From contig DVJY01000026.1 of assembly GCA_018716485.1 (NCBI GenBank), forward strand, positions 1 through 61,756: a stretch of DNA of 61,756 nucleotides. Direction: 5' to 3'. The translations under genes were made by a program, and so were the position numbers. Positions 33,531 to 42,051 of the stretch are shown piece after piece. Source of the stretch: Candidatus Scybalocola faecipullorum (lineage in GTDB: Bacteria > Bacillota > Clostridia > Lachnospirales > Lachnospiraceae). Numbering within the stretch: the stretch's first letter is position 1; every line of letters begins with the position of its first letter. The notes under the pieces were generated by a model. The model was not told the origin of the DNA. It saw only the letters and a program-made list of their open reading frames with translations, and searched no databases.

Positions 33531-34199
33531 TTAAGCATCTTCTGCGGCAAAGGTTTTTGGTTTTCGTTTATAAAGCCTCAGATTTTGAACTTGGTCAATC
33601 AGGAGCGATGAGACAGTCACTGTGACAAGCGAATAAATAATACGCTGGAATGGAATATAAGTCAATGACAGCGTAAGCACAGTTAAGTCGGTAAAAAGAT
33701 ACGCCAGAGACAATCTGCGGTGTGTCAGATGGGATATGGTCAGCGCCAGTGCGTCGTCGCCGCCGCTGGAACCGCCCTGACGGACAATGATGCCGACGCC
33801 GACACCGACGAATATGCCGCCTGCCACAGCAGCGATCAGCGGATAATCCGACAAATTTGGAAGCATCGGCGGGAACTGTTCCCAAAGTTTATAAAATCCG
33901 GAAACAGTCAGCGTAGATATAATAGATATTTTAAGGAAGCTGCCGCCGAGGAATTTAAAAGCAAGCAAATAGCAGGCTGCATCCAAAATCGGTGTGATTG
34001 CTGAAGAAGGAATGTGGAACCAATGTTCAATGATCAGCATCATACCGATGACTCCGCCTTCAGTAATGGCCGTCTGCTGGTGAATATTATGGACACCAAA
34101 GGTGGCAATGGCCGCACCGACGATAATCGCTCCCATCATTTTCCATGATAACCCTTCTGTAAATTTCTGCAGTAAATTTTTCAGTAATTTTTTCAGCAT
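33531..34199 (-). CDS. YitT-family membrane protein (short form)
   Basis: This 222-residue protein has five to six membrane helices, including WKMMGAIIVGAAIATFGVHN near the start. The conserved YitT features are GGVIGMMLIIEH near residues 48-59 and RQGGSSGGDDALAL near residues 139-152. The C-terminal DUF2179 cytoplasmic domain found in many relatives is missing; the protein ends soon after the last helix. Function of the family is poorly known. It is transcribed away from a MerR gene from a promoter with a 19-bp spacer, so MerR likely activates it. AGGAGGGC precedes ATG 34199. Confidence 0.85.
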   Translation of the reverse strand: MLKKLLKNLLQKFTEGLSWKMMGAIIVGAAIATFGVHNIHQQTAITEGGVIGMMLIIEHWFHIPSSAITPILDAACYLLAFKFLGGSFLKISIISTLTVSGFYKLWEQFPPMLPNLSDYPLIAAVAGGIFVGVGVGIIVRQGGSSGGDDALALTISHLTHRRLSLAYLFTDLTVLTLSLTYIPFQRIIYSLVTVTVSSLLIDQVQNLRLYKRKPKTFAAEDA

Positions 34200-34211
34200 A
34201 TAAGCCCTCCT

Positions 34212-34250
34212 TTGATACTATCATAAACTATGGTATAATACCAAGGTCAA
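34212..34250. promoter_or_regulatory. Divergent promoters with one MerR-type operator
   Basis: On the - strand TTGACC (34250-34245), a 19-bp spacer and TATGAT (34225-34220) drive the yitT-type gene. The long spacer is the hallmark of promoters activated by MerR proteins. Within it lies the dyad TGGTAT-A-ATACCA (34231-34243). On the + strand TTGATA (34212-34217), 16 bp, TATAAT (34234-34239) would drive the MerR gene and overlaps the same dyad, fitting self-repression. Confidence 0.75.
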
Positions 34251-34289
34251 GAGCTGTTTATGGAAATATTTTGCTATTTGGGGGTTGAA

Positions 34290-35093
34290 ATGAAGAACTA
34301 TTATAAAATCAATGAAATTGCTCAACTGTATGGGATCAGCACGGATTCTTTAAGATATTACGAAAGATTGGGCATTCTCCATCCGCGCAGAGATACTAAT
34401 GGCTACAGACTGTATGATTTAAAGGATATGTATAAGCTGACGGTAATCCGTGATCTGCGGCAGTTGGATTTTCCGATGGCTAAAATTAAAGACTATTTGG
34501 AGGCACAGTGCGTAGATCATACATTGTCCATGCTGCAGCAGGAGCAGCAGCTGCTGGAAGAAAAAATCTGCGAGATCCGGCGGAGACAAAAGCTGCTTGC
34601 AGAAAGGATCGGATCACTGGAGACAACTCGCCGCGCGGTGCCGGGAGAAATAAAATTTGAAACATTGCCATCCAGAAAATGTGTCCGTTTAAATCAATAT
34701 ATTACAAGAGATGAGGAAATGGATTTTGTGATCAAAAAGCTGCAGAGAGCCCATGAAGATCAGATTAAAGAACTGGGCAACCAGAGTATCGGCGCGTTTT
34801 TCTCAATGGAGCATATTCGCAAAGGTATTGCCAATGTTTATCATTCTGTGTTTATTGTGCTGGAGGCTGGATCGGAAAACTGGGATTTTGAACTGCCGGC
34901 AGGAACATATGCCTCATGTTTTTATCAGGGCAGCTATAAGCAGAATGCGGTTCAGGTCAATCGCATGATGGAGAAACTGGCTCAAAAAGGTATCCGGTCA
35001 TCACAGGAGCCTTTTGAATTATATGAGATTGATAATCGGGACACAGTGAAAGAAGAAGAATTTATGACGGAAATACAGGTGCTGATTTATTAA
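34290..35093 (+). CDS. MerR-family regulator with GyrI-like effector domain
   Basis: This 267-residue protein starts YYKINEIAQLYGISTDSLRY with the winged helix and RYYERLGILHPRR, classic MerR. A dimerising coiled coil follows (around residues 75-120). The C-terminal domain (around residues 120-267) resembles the BmrR/GyrI small-molecule-binding fold, ending in YEIDNRDTVKEEEF. It probably senses a drug-like or metabolite ligand. ATG 34290 follows GGGGGTTG; the earlier in-frame ATG at 34260 lacks a ribosome site. It is divergent from the yitT-type gene with a shared operator. Confidence 0.9.
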   Translation: MKNYYKINEIAQLYGISTDSLRYYERLGILHPRRDTNGYRLYDLKDMYKLTVIRDLRQLDFPMAKIKDYLEAQCVDHTLSMLQQEQQLLEEKICEIRRRQKLLAERIGSLETTRRAVPGEIKFETLPSRKCVRLNQYITRDEEMDFVIKKLQRAHEDQIKELGNQSIGAFFSMEHIRKGIANVYHSVFIVLEAGSENWDFELPAGTYASCFYQGSYKQNAVQVNRMMEKLAQKGIRSSQEPFELYEIDNRDTVKEEEFMTEIQVLIY

Positions 35094-35097
35094 CAGA

Positions 35098-35127
35098 ATG
35101 TCACCTCAATAGGAGGTGGCATTTTTT
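35098..35127 (+). terminator. Terminator after the MerR gene
   Basis: ATGTCACCTC (35098-35107) pairs with GAGGTGGCAT (35113-35122) with one wobble, then a T run. Confidence 0.9.
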
Positions 35128-35190
35128 TGTGCATTTTTAATAAATGAGATTAGGAATTATGCCGAAATATGAAAATGGTACATATATATG

Positions 35191-35244
35191 TTGACTAATG
35201 TATATTATTATAGTATATTGTATGTATACATTAATATACAATAT
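35191..35244 (+). promoter_or_regulatory. Promoter and likely operator of the fructoselysine operon
   Basis: TTGACT (35191-35196), 17 bp, TATATT (35214-35219). ATATTGTAT (35215-35223) is inverted as ATACAATAT (35236-35244) around a central GTATAC, reaching from the -10 to the ribosome site. This placement suits a repressor such as the GntR protein encoded at the end of the cluster. Confidence 0.65.
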
Positions 35245-35259
35245 GAGGAGGTAGATGTA

Positions 35260-36630
35260 ATGAAGAAAGCGAAAAGTTATTTACTGGCAGTGATGCTGAT
35301 GGCGTCGGCCGTACTGGCCGGATGTGGGGGAAATGCGGACAATGACAGCAGCGCCGGTGACAGCGGGCAGGACGGACAGGAGACAGAGGCGCCCGCTGAG
35401 GATTCCGGAAGTGAGACAGAAGACAGCAGTGACGAGCAGATCACACTGAAATTGTTCCATAACTGGATCAATGTGGATGAAGCGCCGTATTTTGAAGATA
35501 TTGCGGCGGAATTTGAGGCATCGCATCCGAACGTGAAAATTGAGATTGAAAATGTAGGCGACCCGGACTATAAATCTAAACTGAAAGTGATGCTGGGCGC
35601 TGAGGATGCGCCGGATATTTTCTTTTCATGGAGCGGCGAATATGCTCAGAAATTTGTGCGGGCCGGAAGTGTCCTTGATCTGACACAATATTATGATGAG
35701 GACAGCCAGTGGAAAGATTCGTTTATTCCGGCATCATTGTCCCCATTTGAAAGTGATGGGAAAATTTATGGCGTACCGGTGCGCGTTGACTGTAAGATGA
35801 TGGTCTACAATAAAGAGCTGTTTGAGCAGTACAATGTGGAAGTGCCGACAACATGGGATGAATTCCTTGAAGTATGCCAGACATTTAAAGACGCGGGGCT
35901 GATACCGCTTGCTTTAGGAAATCAGGAACCGTGGGCGGCATGTCATTACATTTCCACATTTAACGGCATGATGGTGCCGGAAGATGTGAGAGCCGCGGAT
36001 TATAATTATAAGACAGGCGAATTTACAGATCCGGGTTATGTGGAAGCATTGAATATGCTGAAAACATTAAATGACAGCGGATATTTTACACCAAATACAA
36101 ATGCGATGGATTTTGATATGGCGCGCAATGATTTCTTTATCGGCGAGGCGGCAATGACTTATATGCAGGCCATTGAGTTTGGCCGCTGTGAAGAAAACGG
36201 CGTAGATGCAGGTGTGTTTATGATCCCGGCGCCGGATGACGCTAAAGGAAATACAAATCTGATCACAGGTTCTCCTGATGGATTTATGATTTCAAGTAAA
36301 TGCGAGCATCCAGAAGTTGCTGTCGAATTTCTTAAATTAATGACAAGCAAACCGTGGCAGGAAAAGATGATCACTCAACTTTCGTCGCCGGCTGCAGTCG
36401 AAGGCGTCCATAATGAAGAAAATTCCAGTGAAGTCACGCTGCTTGCTGTTGAGCAGATGGATAAAGCAGATGGCTTTGTCAACTGGCTGGATTCAGATGT
36501 CCACAGTCAGGTGGCAGATGTCTATGTGCCGGGTCTTCAGGAAGTGATCGCCGGCAGTGTGACACCGGAAGAACTGATGGAGGAAGTCCATACGACAGCA
36601 GAACAGATCCATACATTGGAGGAGGAATAA
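35260..36630 (+). CDS. ABC importer solute-binding lipoprotein (sugar/Amadori-product type)
   Basis: The 456-residue protein has a lipoprotein signal peptide, ending in a lipobox LAGC with the Cys near residue 22. An acidic Ser/Glu-rich linker follows (to about residue 60), then a family-1 solute-binding fold (ITLKLFHNWINVDEAPYFED onward). It captures substrate outside the membrane for the two permeases encoded next. No ATPase gene is in the cluster, so a shared MsmX-type ATPase encoded elsewhere is likely. ATG 35260 follows GAGGAGG. Given the kinase and deglycase downstream, fructoselysine or a related Amadori compound is the probable ligand. Confidence 0.85.
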   Translation: MKKAKSYLLAVMLMASAVLAGCGGNADNDSSAGDSGQDGQETEAPAEDSGSETEDSSDEQITLKLFHNWINVDEAPYFEDIAAEFEASHPNVKIEIENVGDPDYKSKLKVMLGAEDAPDIFFSWSGEYAQKFVRAGSVLDLTQYYDEDSQWKDSFIPASLSPFESDGKIYGVPVRVDCKMMVYNKELFEQYNVEVPTTWDEFLEVCQTFKDAGLIPLALGNQEPWAACHYISTFNGMMVPEDVRAADYNYKTGEFTDPGYVEALNMLKTLNDSGYFTPNTNAMDFDMARNDFFIGEAAMTYMQAIEFGRCEENGVDAGVFMIPAPDDAKGNTNLITGSPDGFMISSKCEHPEVAVEFLKLMTSKPWQEKMITQLSSPAAVEGVHNEENSSEVTLLAVEQMDKADGFVNWLDSDVHSQVADVYVPGLQEVIAGSVTPEELMEEVHTTAEQIHTLEEE

Positions 36631-36637
36631 GTATTTA

Positions 36638-36664
36638 CAGGGGGCAGTGTATGCTGCCTCCCTG
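36638..36664 (+). other. Intercistronic hairpin between binding protein and permease genes
   Basis: CAGGGGGCAG (36638-36647) pairs with CTGCCTCCCTG (36654-36664), 10 bp with one bulge and no T run. Such hairpins after a binding-protein gene usually stabilise its mRNA and lower expression of the permeases. Confidence 0.55.
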
Positions 36665-36682
36665 CTTTAGGGGGAATGATGC

Positions 36683-37564
36683 GTGAAGGTATATAAAAAT
36701 AAAAAGATCATTATTTTATATCTTGCCCCGGTGGTCATCGGGCTTGCCGTCTTTGTTTATTATCCCCTGATACGTTCTGCTATAGACAGTTTGTTTCAGT
36801 GGGTGTCTTTTTCTACGGAAAGGAAATGGGTTGGGTTTGATAACTATATACAGATTTTTACAGACAAAGATTTTTTTACGATTTTAAAAAATAATGTGCT
36901 GTATGCATTATTTTCTGTGCTTTGTCAGGTTCTTTTGGCTATGGTGCTGGCTGCCTGCCTTGAAGAATTGTTTATGCGGAAGTTCCAGAAATTTTTCCGT
37001 ACAGTGCTGTTTTTACCGTCGCTTATTTCCATGTCCGTGCTGGGCATTTTATGGAAATGTATTTTTAATCCCAATTCAGGTCTTCTGAATACGTTCATCC
37101 ACGCCATCGGTTTTGAAAATGTGACGCCCACATGGCTTGGAGATGCCAATATAGCGATTTTTTGCTGTATTTTTGTTTCGCAGTGGCAATATACCGGATA
37201 TTGTATGCTTTTGGATCTTGTCGGTATCCAGAAAATACCGAGGGAACTTTATGAGGTGGCTGAAATTGACGGCGCAGGCGCCGTAAAAAGGTTCTTTTAT
37301 GTGACGCTGCCGATGGGGAAAGAATCCATGCTTGTCACATCCATTATTACAGTGATCGGCAGTTTTAAAATTTTTACGGAAATACAGGTGATGACCGGCG
37401 GAGGCCCGGGAAGGGCGACGGAAGTGCTGGCGACAGCCATGTACCGGTCGGCGTTCACCAATGATGAGATGGGTGTGGCCAGCGCCTATGCCATGATCAT
37501 TTTTGTGATCACACTTATACTGTCGCTGATCCAGATGAAGGTTTCACATACCGGAGAAGAATAG
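36683..37564 (+). CDS. ABC sugar permease, MalF/UgpA type
   Basis: This 293-residue protein has six membrane helices. The cytoplasmic EAA loop near residues 190-215 reads ELYEVAEIDGAGAVKRFFYV, which docks the ATPase. The start is GTG 36683, about 8 nt after AGGGGGA. Together with the next gene it forms the channel for the binding protein at 35260. Confidence 0.92.
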   Translation: MKVYKNKKIIILYLAPVVIGLAVFVYYPLIRSAIDSLFQWVSFSTERKWVGFDNYIQIFTDKDFFTILKNNVLYALFSVLCQVLLAMVLAACLEELFMRKFQKFFRTVLFLPSLISMSVLGILWKCIFNPNSGLLNTFIHAIGFENVTPTWLGDANIAIFCCIFVSQWQYTGYCMLLDLVGIQKIPRELYEVAEIDGAGAVKRFFYVTLPMGKESMLVTSIITVIGSFKIFTEIQVMTGGGPGRATEVLATAMYRSAFTNDEMGVASAYAMIIFVITLILSLIQMKVSHTGEE

Positions 37565-37575
37565 GGGGGATCCGT

Positions 37576-38412
37576 ATGAAGTCAAAACATTGGTGGGGCT
37601 CTGCAGGGAAAATATTGATCTTCCTGTTTTTCTGTGTTTTTGCCATAGTGATCATACTGCCTATGATCTGGATGATCATTTCCAGTATGAAAACAAATAC
37701 GGAATTTTTAAAAGATCCGTGGGGGCTGCCCAGCATATGGCACTGGGATAATTACGCTTATGCCTTTAAATACGGTGTCGGAAAATATTTTATGAACAGC
37801 GTGATCGTGACAGTTGTCTCTGTGTTTGTCACTGTGTTTTTCAGCGCTTTAGCTGCTTATGTCGTCAGCCGCTTTCAGTTTAAAGGCAAAAATCTGGTGT
37901 TTTTGTTTATCATCGGAGGAATGATGATCTCGCCGGAAGCTAACCTTGTGTCACTGTTTAAATTGCTTCAGACACTGCATCTTTATGACACACATGCCGG
38001 GCTGATCATTTCTTACAGTGTTTTCCAGCTGTCTTTTACAGTGCTGCTGATGCGCTCCTATATGCTGTCCATGTCACAGGAGGTTGAGGAATCCGCGTTT
38101 ATGGATGGCTGTACGTCGTTTAAAGTTTTTTTGTATATTGTTGTGCCGATATGCCGTCCGGTGCTGGCTTCGGGCGCATTGTTCGCCACAATGCACGCAT
38201 GGAATGAATTTATGTTCGCGACTGTTTTTATAGAATCAGATGATCTCAGAACAATCCCGACAGGGCTTGTGACGCTTCAGGCGGCTTTAAAAACAGATTA
38301 TCCTGTACTGATCTCAGGGCTTGTGATCTCAGCAGGCGTTGTGATCATTGCGTTTTTAATATTCCAGAAACAGTTTATCAGAGGCTTGGCGCAGGGCAGT
38401 GTCAAAGGATAA
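37576..38412 (+). CDS. ABC sugar permease, MalG/UgpE type
   Basis: This 278-residue protein has six membrane helices. The EAA loop near residues 173-192 reads EVEESAFMDGCTSFKVFLYI and the usual MalG-type ending FQKQFIRGLAQGSVKG is present. It starts 11 bp after the first permease. Base use and spacing agree with one operon from 35191 to 39302. Confidence 0.92.
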   Translation: MKSKHWWGSAGKILIFLFFCVFAIVIILPMIWMIISSMKTNTEFLKDPWGLPSIWHWDNYAYAFKYGVGKYFMNSVIVTVVSVFVTVFFSALAAYVVSRFQFKGKNLVFLFIIGGMMISPEANLVSLFKLLQTLHLYDTHAGLIISYSVFQLSFTVLLMRSYMLSMSQEVEESAFMDGCTSFKVFLYIVVPICRPVLASGALFATMHAWNEFMFATVFIESDDLRTIPTGLVTLQAALKTDYPVLISGLVISAGVVIIAFLIFQKQFIRGLAQGSVKG

Positions 38413-38432
38413 AATTTCAGGAGGATAAGGTT

Positions 38433-39302
38433 ATGAAAGTTTTAGGATTTGGGGATTGCTGTGTAGACTATTATATTGAGGAACAGATGGCCTATCCCGG
38501 AGGCAATGCGTTCAATGTGGCTGTGTTTGCCAAAGAAAATGGCGCCGACAGCGGTTTTTTAGGAACGATAGGGACAGACAGGATCGGGGAACATATTATG
38601 GCGTGCGCCCGGGAAAGAGGCATTGATATTTCCAGATGCCCGGTCAGGGATGGCGCTTCAGGGAAGGCGGCCGTACATATTATTGACGGCAACCGAGTGT
38701 TCGCGGGAAATTATTTCAATGGAGAACACGGCGTCGGTACGCTTTATCCGCCGGTGCTCAGCGGGGAAGATATGGCATATATGAAATCTTTTGACCTGAT
38801 CCACGGTTCATGCTATGCCCATATTGAGGATCAGTTCTGCAGGCTCCAAGATCTGGGGCCGCTGCTGAGCTTTGATTTTTCGGAGGAAGATAAGTTCCGG
38901 ACAGAGGATTATCTCGGACGGCTCGCCCCGGTGCTGGATTTTGCCCTGTTTTCATGTGAACATCTGACAGATGCTGCCATCGGCGCTTTTGCCAGCTCGG
39001 TCATGGATATGGGTTGCGCCAATGTGCTGGCCACAATGGGCGGCAGAGGGCAGCGGCTGTTTACAGCCTCCGGCGATATTTTTGAAGGCCGCGCCAAGCA
39101 TATTACGGCTACGGATACAATGGGCGCCGGAGATTCCTTCTGTGCCGCGCTGCTCACCGGACTGCTGAAGCGGGGATGGAAGAAAAATGTCCGGGTGACA
39201 GAAACGATGGCAGTGCCGGCGCTGGCAGAGGCAGCGGCCTATTCGGCCCGCAACTGCCTTGTCAGAGGTTCTTTTGGCAGCGGATTAAAAATCGCCATGT
39301 AA
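38433..39302 (+). CDS. frlD: Fructoselysine 6-kinase-like PfkB sugar kinase
   Basis: This 289-residue PfkB/ribokinase-family enzyme starts KVLGFGDCCVDYYIEEQMAY, then PGGNAFNVAVFAKENG near residues 25-40, closely following the layout of E. coli FrlD. The catalytic ATDTMGAGDSFCAALL motif is near residues 226-241. It would phosphorylate fructoselysine (or another fructosyl-amine) at O6 after import. The call depends on the deglycase and GntR genes that follow; a different sugar is possible. Confidence 0.8.
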   Translation: MKVLGFGDCCVDYYIEEQMAYPGGNAFNVAVFAKENGADSGFLGTIGTDRIGEHIMACARERGIDISRCPVRDGASGKAAVHIIDGNRVFAGNYFNGEHGVGTLYPPVLSGEDMAYMKSFDLIHGSCYAHIEDQFCRLQDLGPLLSFDFSEEDKFRTEDYLGRLAPVLDFALFSCEHLTDAAIGAFASSVMDMGCANVLATMGGRGQRLFTASGDIFEGRAKHITATDTMGAGDSFCAALLTGLLKRGWKKNVRVTETMAVPALAEAAAYSARNCLVRGSFGSGLKIAM

Positions 39303-39306
39303 GCTA

Positions 39307-39356
39307 TTGACAAAATGATATATATGATGATAGTATACATATACAGACAATATAAT
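39307..39356 (+). promoter_or_regulatory. Promoter/operator before the deglycase gene
   Basis: TTGACA (39307-39312) is followed at 16-18 bp by GATAGT/TAGTAT (39329-39336). GTATACATATAC (about 39333-39344) resembles the AT-rich GTATA/TATAC sites before the operon and before the GntR gene. Confidence 0.55.
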
Positions 39357-39378
39357 ACAAGTGGATGGAGGCAAAGGT

Positions 39379-40359
39379 ATGAAAATTGATTACAAAAAGG
39401 TTGTCGGGGAGATACTGGCGTCCAGAAAAGAGCAGGGAGGCATTGATAAGATTTATTTTGCTGCCTGCGGCGGTTCAAAAGCCGGGCTGACGCCGGCAGA
39501 TTTCTTTATCAGCTGCGAATCTAAAAAACTGCACAGCTGGGTGTATACCGCGAAAGAATTTGTGCTCTGTACGCCGAAAGCATTGGATGAAAATTCCGTT
39601 GTTGTGACCCTCTCATTCAGCGGTTCCACACCGGAAGCTGTTGAGGCAGCGGCACTGGCGCAAAAGGCCGGAGCGGTGTCGGTGACGCTGACAGGGAAAG
39701 AGGATTCGCCGCTGGGCGCTTGCGGGGATTATGTATTCTACTACGGCGATGAGCCGAAATATCAGTATTCGACAGGATCCATGGCCATCGCTTTAAGATT
39801 TGCCATAGAGCTTGTGCATCAGATCGAGGGCTATGATCATTATGACCAGATCCAAAATGGGTTTGACATTCTCGATGATGTGATCAGAAAAGCGAGAGAC
39901 TATGCGGTGCCGGGGGCGCTGGCATTTGCGCAGGCGCACAAAAATGAACCGGTGATCCATGTGATGGCCAGCGGCGCTAACTATAATGTGGCCTACACGA
40001 CGACGACCTGTATTTTAATGGAATGTCAGTGGATCCACTCTAATCCGATCCACTGCGGGGAGTTTTTCCACGGGCCGTTTGAAGTCGTTGATAAAGAAGT
40101 ACCGTTTTTAGTCCTTGTCGGGACTGGACGGGAACGTGCCATGGATGAGCGCGCGGTTGCTTTCCTGAATAAGTACGGGAAAAAAGTGACCGTCCTTGAC
40201 GCGAAAGAATTCGGCATCGATATTCTCGGCGACGGTGTATGCGAATACTTGAGTCCGCTTGTGTTTACAGGAGTACTCAGTATTTACAGTCATAAACTGG
40301 CAGACGCGAGATGCCATTCCGTTGACGTGCGCAGATATATGTGGCATGTGGCATATTGA
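39379..40359 (+). CDS. frlB: Fructoselysine-6-phosphate deglycase-like SIS protein
   Basis: This 326-residue protein has two SIS domains. It contains KIYFAACGGSKAG near residues 22-34 and HCGEFFHGPFEVVDKEVPFL near residues 217-236, where the Glu and His match the catalytic region of FrlB. The C-terminus is RRYMWHVAY, also typical. FrlB splits fructoselysine-6-phosphate into glucose-6-phosphate and lysine. ATG 39379 follows TGGAGG; the GTG at 39361 is less likely. It has its own promoter but belongs to the cluster. Confidence 0.85.
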   Translation: MKIDYKKVVGEILASRKEQGGIDKIYFAACGGSKAGLTPADFFISCESKKLHSWVYTAKEFVLCTPKALDENSVVVTLSFSGSTPEAVEAAALAQKAGAVSVTLTGKEDSPLGACGDYVFYYGDEPKYQYSTGSMAIALRFAIELVHQIEGYDHYDQIQNGFDILDDVIRKARDYAVPGALAFAQAHKNEPVIHVMASGANYNVAYTTTTCILMECQWIHSNPIHCGEFFHGPFEVVDKEVPFLVLVGTGRERAMDERAVAFLNKYGKKVTVLDAKEFGIDILGDGVCEYLSPLVFTGVLSIYSHKLADARCHSVDVRRYMWHVAY

Positions 40360-40371
40360 CCGGAAAATGCG

Positions 40372-40420
40372 TTGAAAATCGTATATCAACGTATTATAAT
40401 GTACATATATAATACTATAT
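40372..40420 (+). promoter_or_regulatory. Promoter and candidate operator of the GntR gene
   Basis: TTGAAA (40372-40377), 17 bp, TATAAT (40395-40400). GTACATATATAATACTATAT follows directly, similar to the sites at 35215 and 39333. Confidence 0.6.
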
Positions 40421-40444
40421 TTTGGCAGATTTGGAGAGGAAAGT

Positions 40445-41185
40445 ATGCAGGAACTGGATACGACAAGTATTGTGCCGCTGTATAAGCAGTTGAAAGATTT
40501 AATATTGAAAGAAATTGAGGAGGGCAGGCTAAAGCCGAATCAGAAAATCCCGACAGAACTGGAGCTGAGCGAACGCTATCAGATCAGCCGTATGACCGTG
40601 CGCAAATCATTGGCGCAGTTGGTAGATGAAGGTATATTGGCTAAAAAGCAGGGCAAAGGGACGTTTGTTCAGGAGCCGAAGATGACGGAAGATTTGTCCA
40701 GCCCAAACAGTTTTACAAATCTTTGCAAACGCAACGGCAAAGTACCCGGCGGCAGAACTTTAAAATTTATTTTAGAGGAAGCCACAGACAGAGATATGAA
40801 AGAATTAAAATTGGAACCGGGGGAACAGGTCATCAGAGTGGAACGTCTGAGACTGGCCGATAATATGCCGGTGATGCTTGAAAATTTGTATTTTCCGGGA
40901 CATCTTAAAAATATTCTTGTCGAAAATCTGGATGATACATCGCTGTATCAGATTTTGCATGATAAATACGGGCTTGTTACAGGGAATTCGGTGATGGAAT
41001 TTGAAATCAGCGAGGCAAACAGCTACGAAGCCGCCCTGATGGAGATCCGGGCCGGTTCACCGCTGCTGCTGGTGAGGGAGATCGTGTATGACCAGTACGG
41101 ACAGCCCCTCCACAGAACAAAATCTTTGCTTCGGGGCGATAAGTTTAAATATATCAGCCCTCGTATGAATGTGATTAAAAATTAA
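40445..41185 (+). CDS. frlR: GntR-family regulator with UTRA domain (FrlR-like)
   Basis: The 246-residue protein begins with the GntR winged helix (PLYKQLKDLILKEIEEG at residues 9-25, then ELSERYQISRMTVRKSLAQL near residues 40-59). The UTRA ligand domain ends with EIVYDQYGQPLHRTKSLLRG. FrlR-type regulators repress fructoselysine genes until a phosphorylated intermediate is present. AT-rich GTATA/TATAC motifs lie before all three transcription units of the cluster, including its own promoter. A bidirectional terminator follows. Confidence 0.85.
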   Translation: MQELDTTSIVPLYKQLKDLILKEIEEGRLKPNQKIPTELELSERYQISRMTVRKSLAQLVDEGILAKKQGKGTFVQEPKMTEDLSSPNSFTNLCKRNGKVPGGRTLKFILEEATDRDMKELKLEPGEQVIRVERLRLADNMPVMLENLYFPGHLKNILVENLDDTSLYQILHDKYGLVTGNSVMEFEISEANSYEAALMEIRAGSPLLLVREIVYDQYGQPLHRTKSLLRGDKFKYISPRMNVIKN

Positions 41186-41190
41186 AAAAT

Positions 41191-41232
41191 GCCGGATCTT
41201 GAATGGATATGCTCAGGATCCGGCTTATTTTT
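41191..41232. terminator. Bidirectional terminator
   Basis: GCCGGATCTTGA (41191-41202) pairs with TCAGGATCCGGC (41213-41224) with one wobble, flanked by A and T runs on both sides. It serves the GntR gene and the convergent acetyltransferase. Confidence 0.88.
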
Positions 41233-41873
41233 TAAAGTTTTGGCTCGTAAGGAGCGTTTTTGACAACCTCCCATGCTTCATCATCAAATTTTTGACTGCG
41301 GAAATAGTATTGACGGTCATCTTCAGTAATTTTTCGGATGACGCGGCACGGATTGCCTGCGGCGATGACGCCATCGGGAATATCTTTTGTGACAACGCTT
41401 CCTGCTCCGATGACGGTATTGCTGCCGATGTGGACACCCGGAAGAATGACGCTGTTGCCGCCGACCCAGACATTATCACCGATGGCAATGCTGATGCCGT
41501 ATTCGTACATTGTGTTGCGGGCTGCCGGATGAACCGGATGCCCGGCGGTAAAAACGGAAACGTTAGGGGCGAACATAACGTTGCTGCCAATGGTTACTTT
41601 GGCTACGTCAAGAATGGTACAGTTATAATTGGCGCCAAAATTGTCGCCGACTTCAATATTTGTGCCGTAATCGCAGTAAAACGGCGGATTGATAAACAGA
41701 TTTTTCCCCGCTTTGCCTAACAGGCGATAACTGATCTCCTGAATTTTTTTAAAATCCGCCCGGTCACAGAAATTTAATTCCTGAAGTATTTTTCGCGTGG
41801 CCTGCTGTTCTTTCATCACACTTTCATCTGAGATATATGCCATTTCTTTATCGCGGCGTTCTATATGATCCAT
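41232..41873 (-). CDS. Sugar O-acetyltransferase (maltose/galactoside acetyltransferase family)
   Basis: The 213-residue protein has an N-terminal helical Mac domain, and then a left-handed beta helix of hexapeptide repeats (FINPPFYCDYGTNIEVGD onward). The catalytic His is in FTAGHPVHPAARN, and IAIGDNVWVGGNSVILPGVH is typical of Maa/LacA/NodL enzymes. It moves acetyl from acetyl-CoA to a sugar hydroxyl, thought to detoxify non-metabolised sugars. It converges on the fructoselysine regulator. Substrate not known. Confidence 0.92.
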   Translation of the reverse strand: MDHIERRDKEMAYISDESVMKEQQATRKILQELNFCDRADFKKIQEISYRLLGKAGKNLFINPPFYCDYGTNIEVGDNFGANYNCTILDVAKVTIGSNVMFAPNVSVFTAGHPVHPAARNTMYEYGISIAIGDNVWVGGNSVILPGVHIGSNTVIGAGSVVTKDIPDGVIAAGNPCRVIRKITEDDRQYYFRSQKFDDEAWEVVKNAPYEPKL

Positions 41874-41887
41874 ATGTATTCCCTGCC

Positions 41888-41915
41888 TTTACAAAATTTT
41901 TGTTATTATTATAAT
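41888..41915 (+). promoter_or_regulatory. Promoter of the uracil permease gene
   Basis: TTTACA (41888-41893), 16 bp, TATAAT (41910-41915). A leader of about 130 nt follows with small hairpins (CGGCT/AGCCG at about 41924-41940), but no clear PyrR-binding consensus. Confidence 0.65.
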
Positions 41916-42051
41916 GCTGTCCGGCGGCTTTGAACAGCCGAAATTTTATCTTTATTCTTCGGGCGTCTGAAGACAGCCTATGAGAACCGGCTTGACAGCA
42001 GCGGCAAAATAGGACAAAATAGAATGAAAACATAAATGGGAGGACAATAGA

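Noticed and set aside
41199-41720. 173-aa plus-strand frame opposite the sugar acetyltransferase
   Set aside because: The minus strand codes a clear hexapeptide-repeat enzyme; the plus frame has no recognisable features and starts in the terminator.
41874-42051. PyrR attenuator before the uracil permease gene
   Set aside because: Small hairpins are present but the conserved PyrR loop and a terminator hairpin are not convincing.
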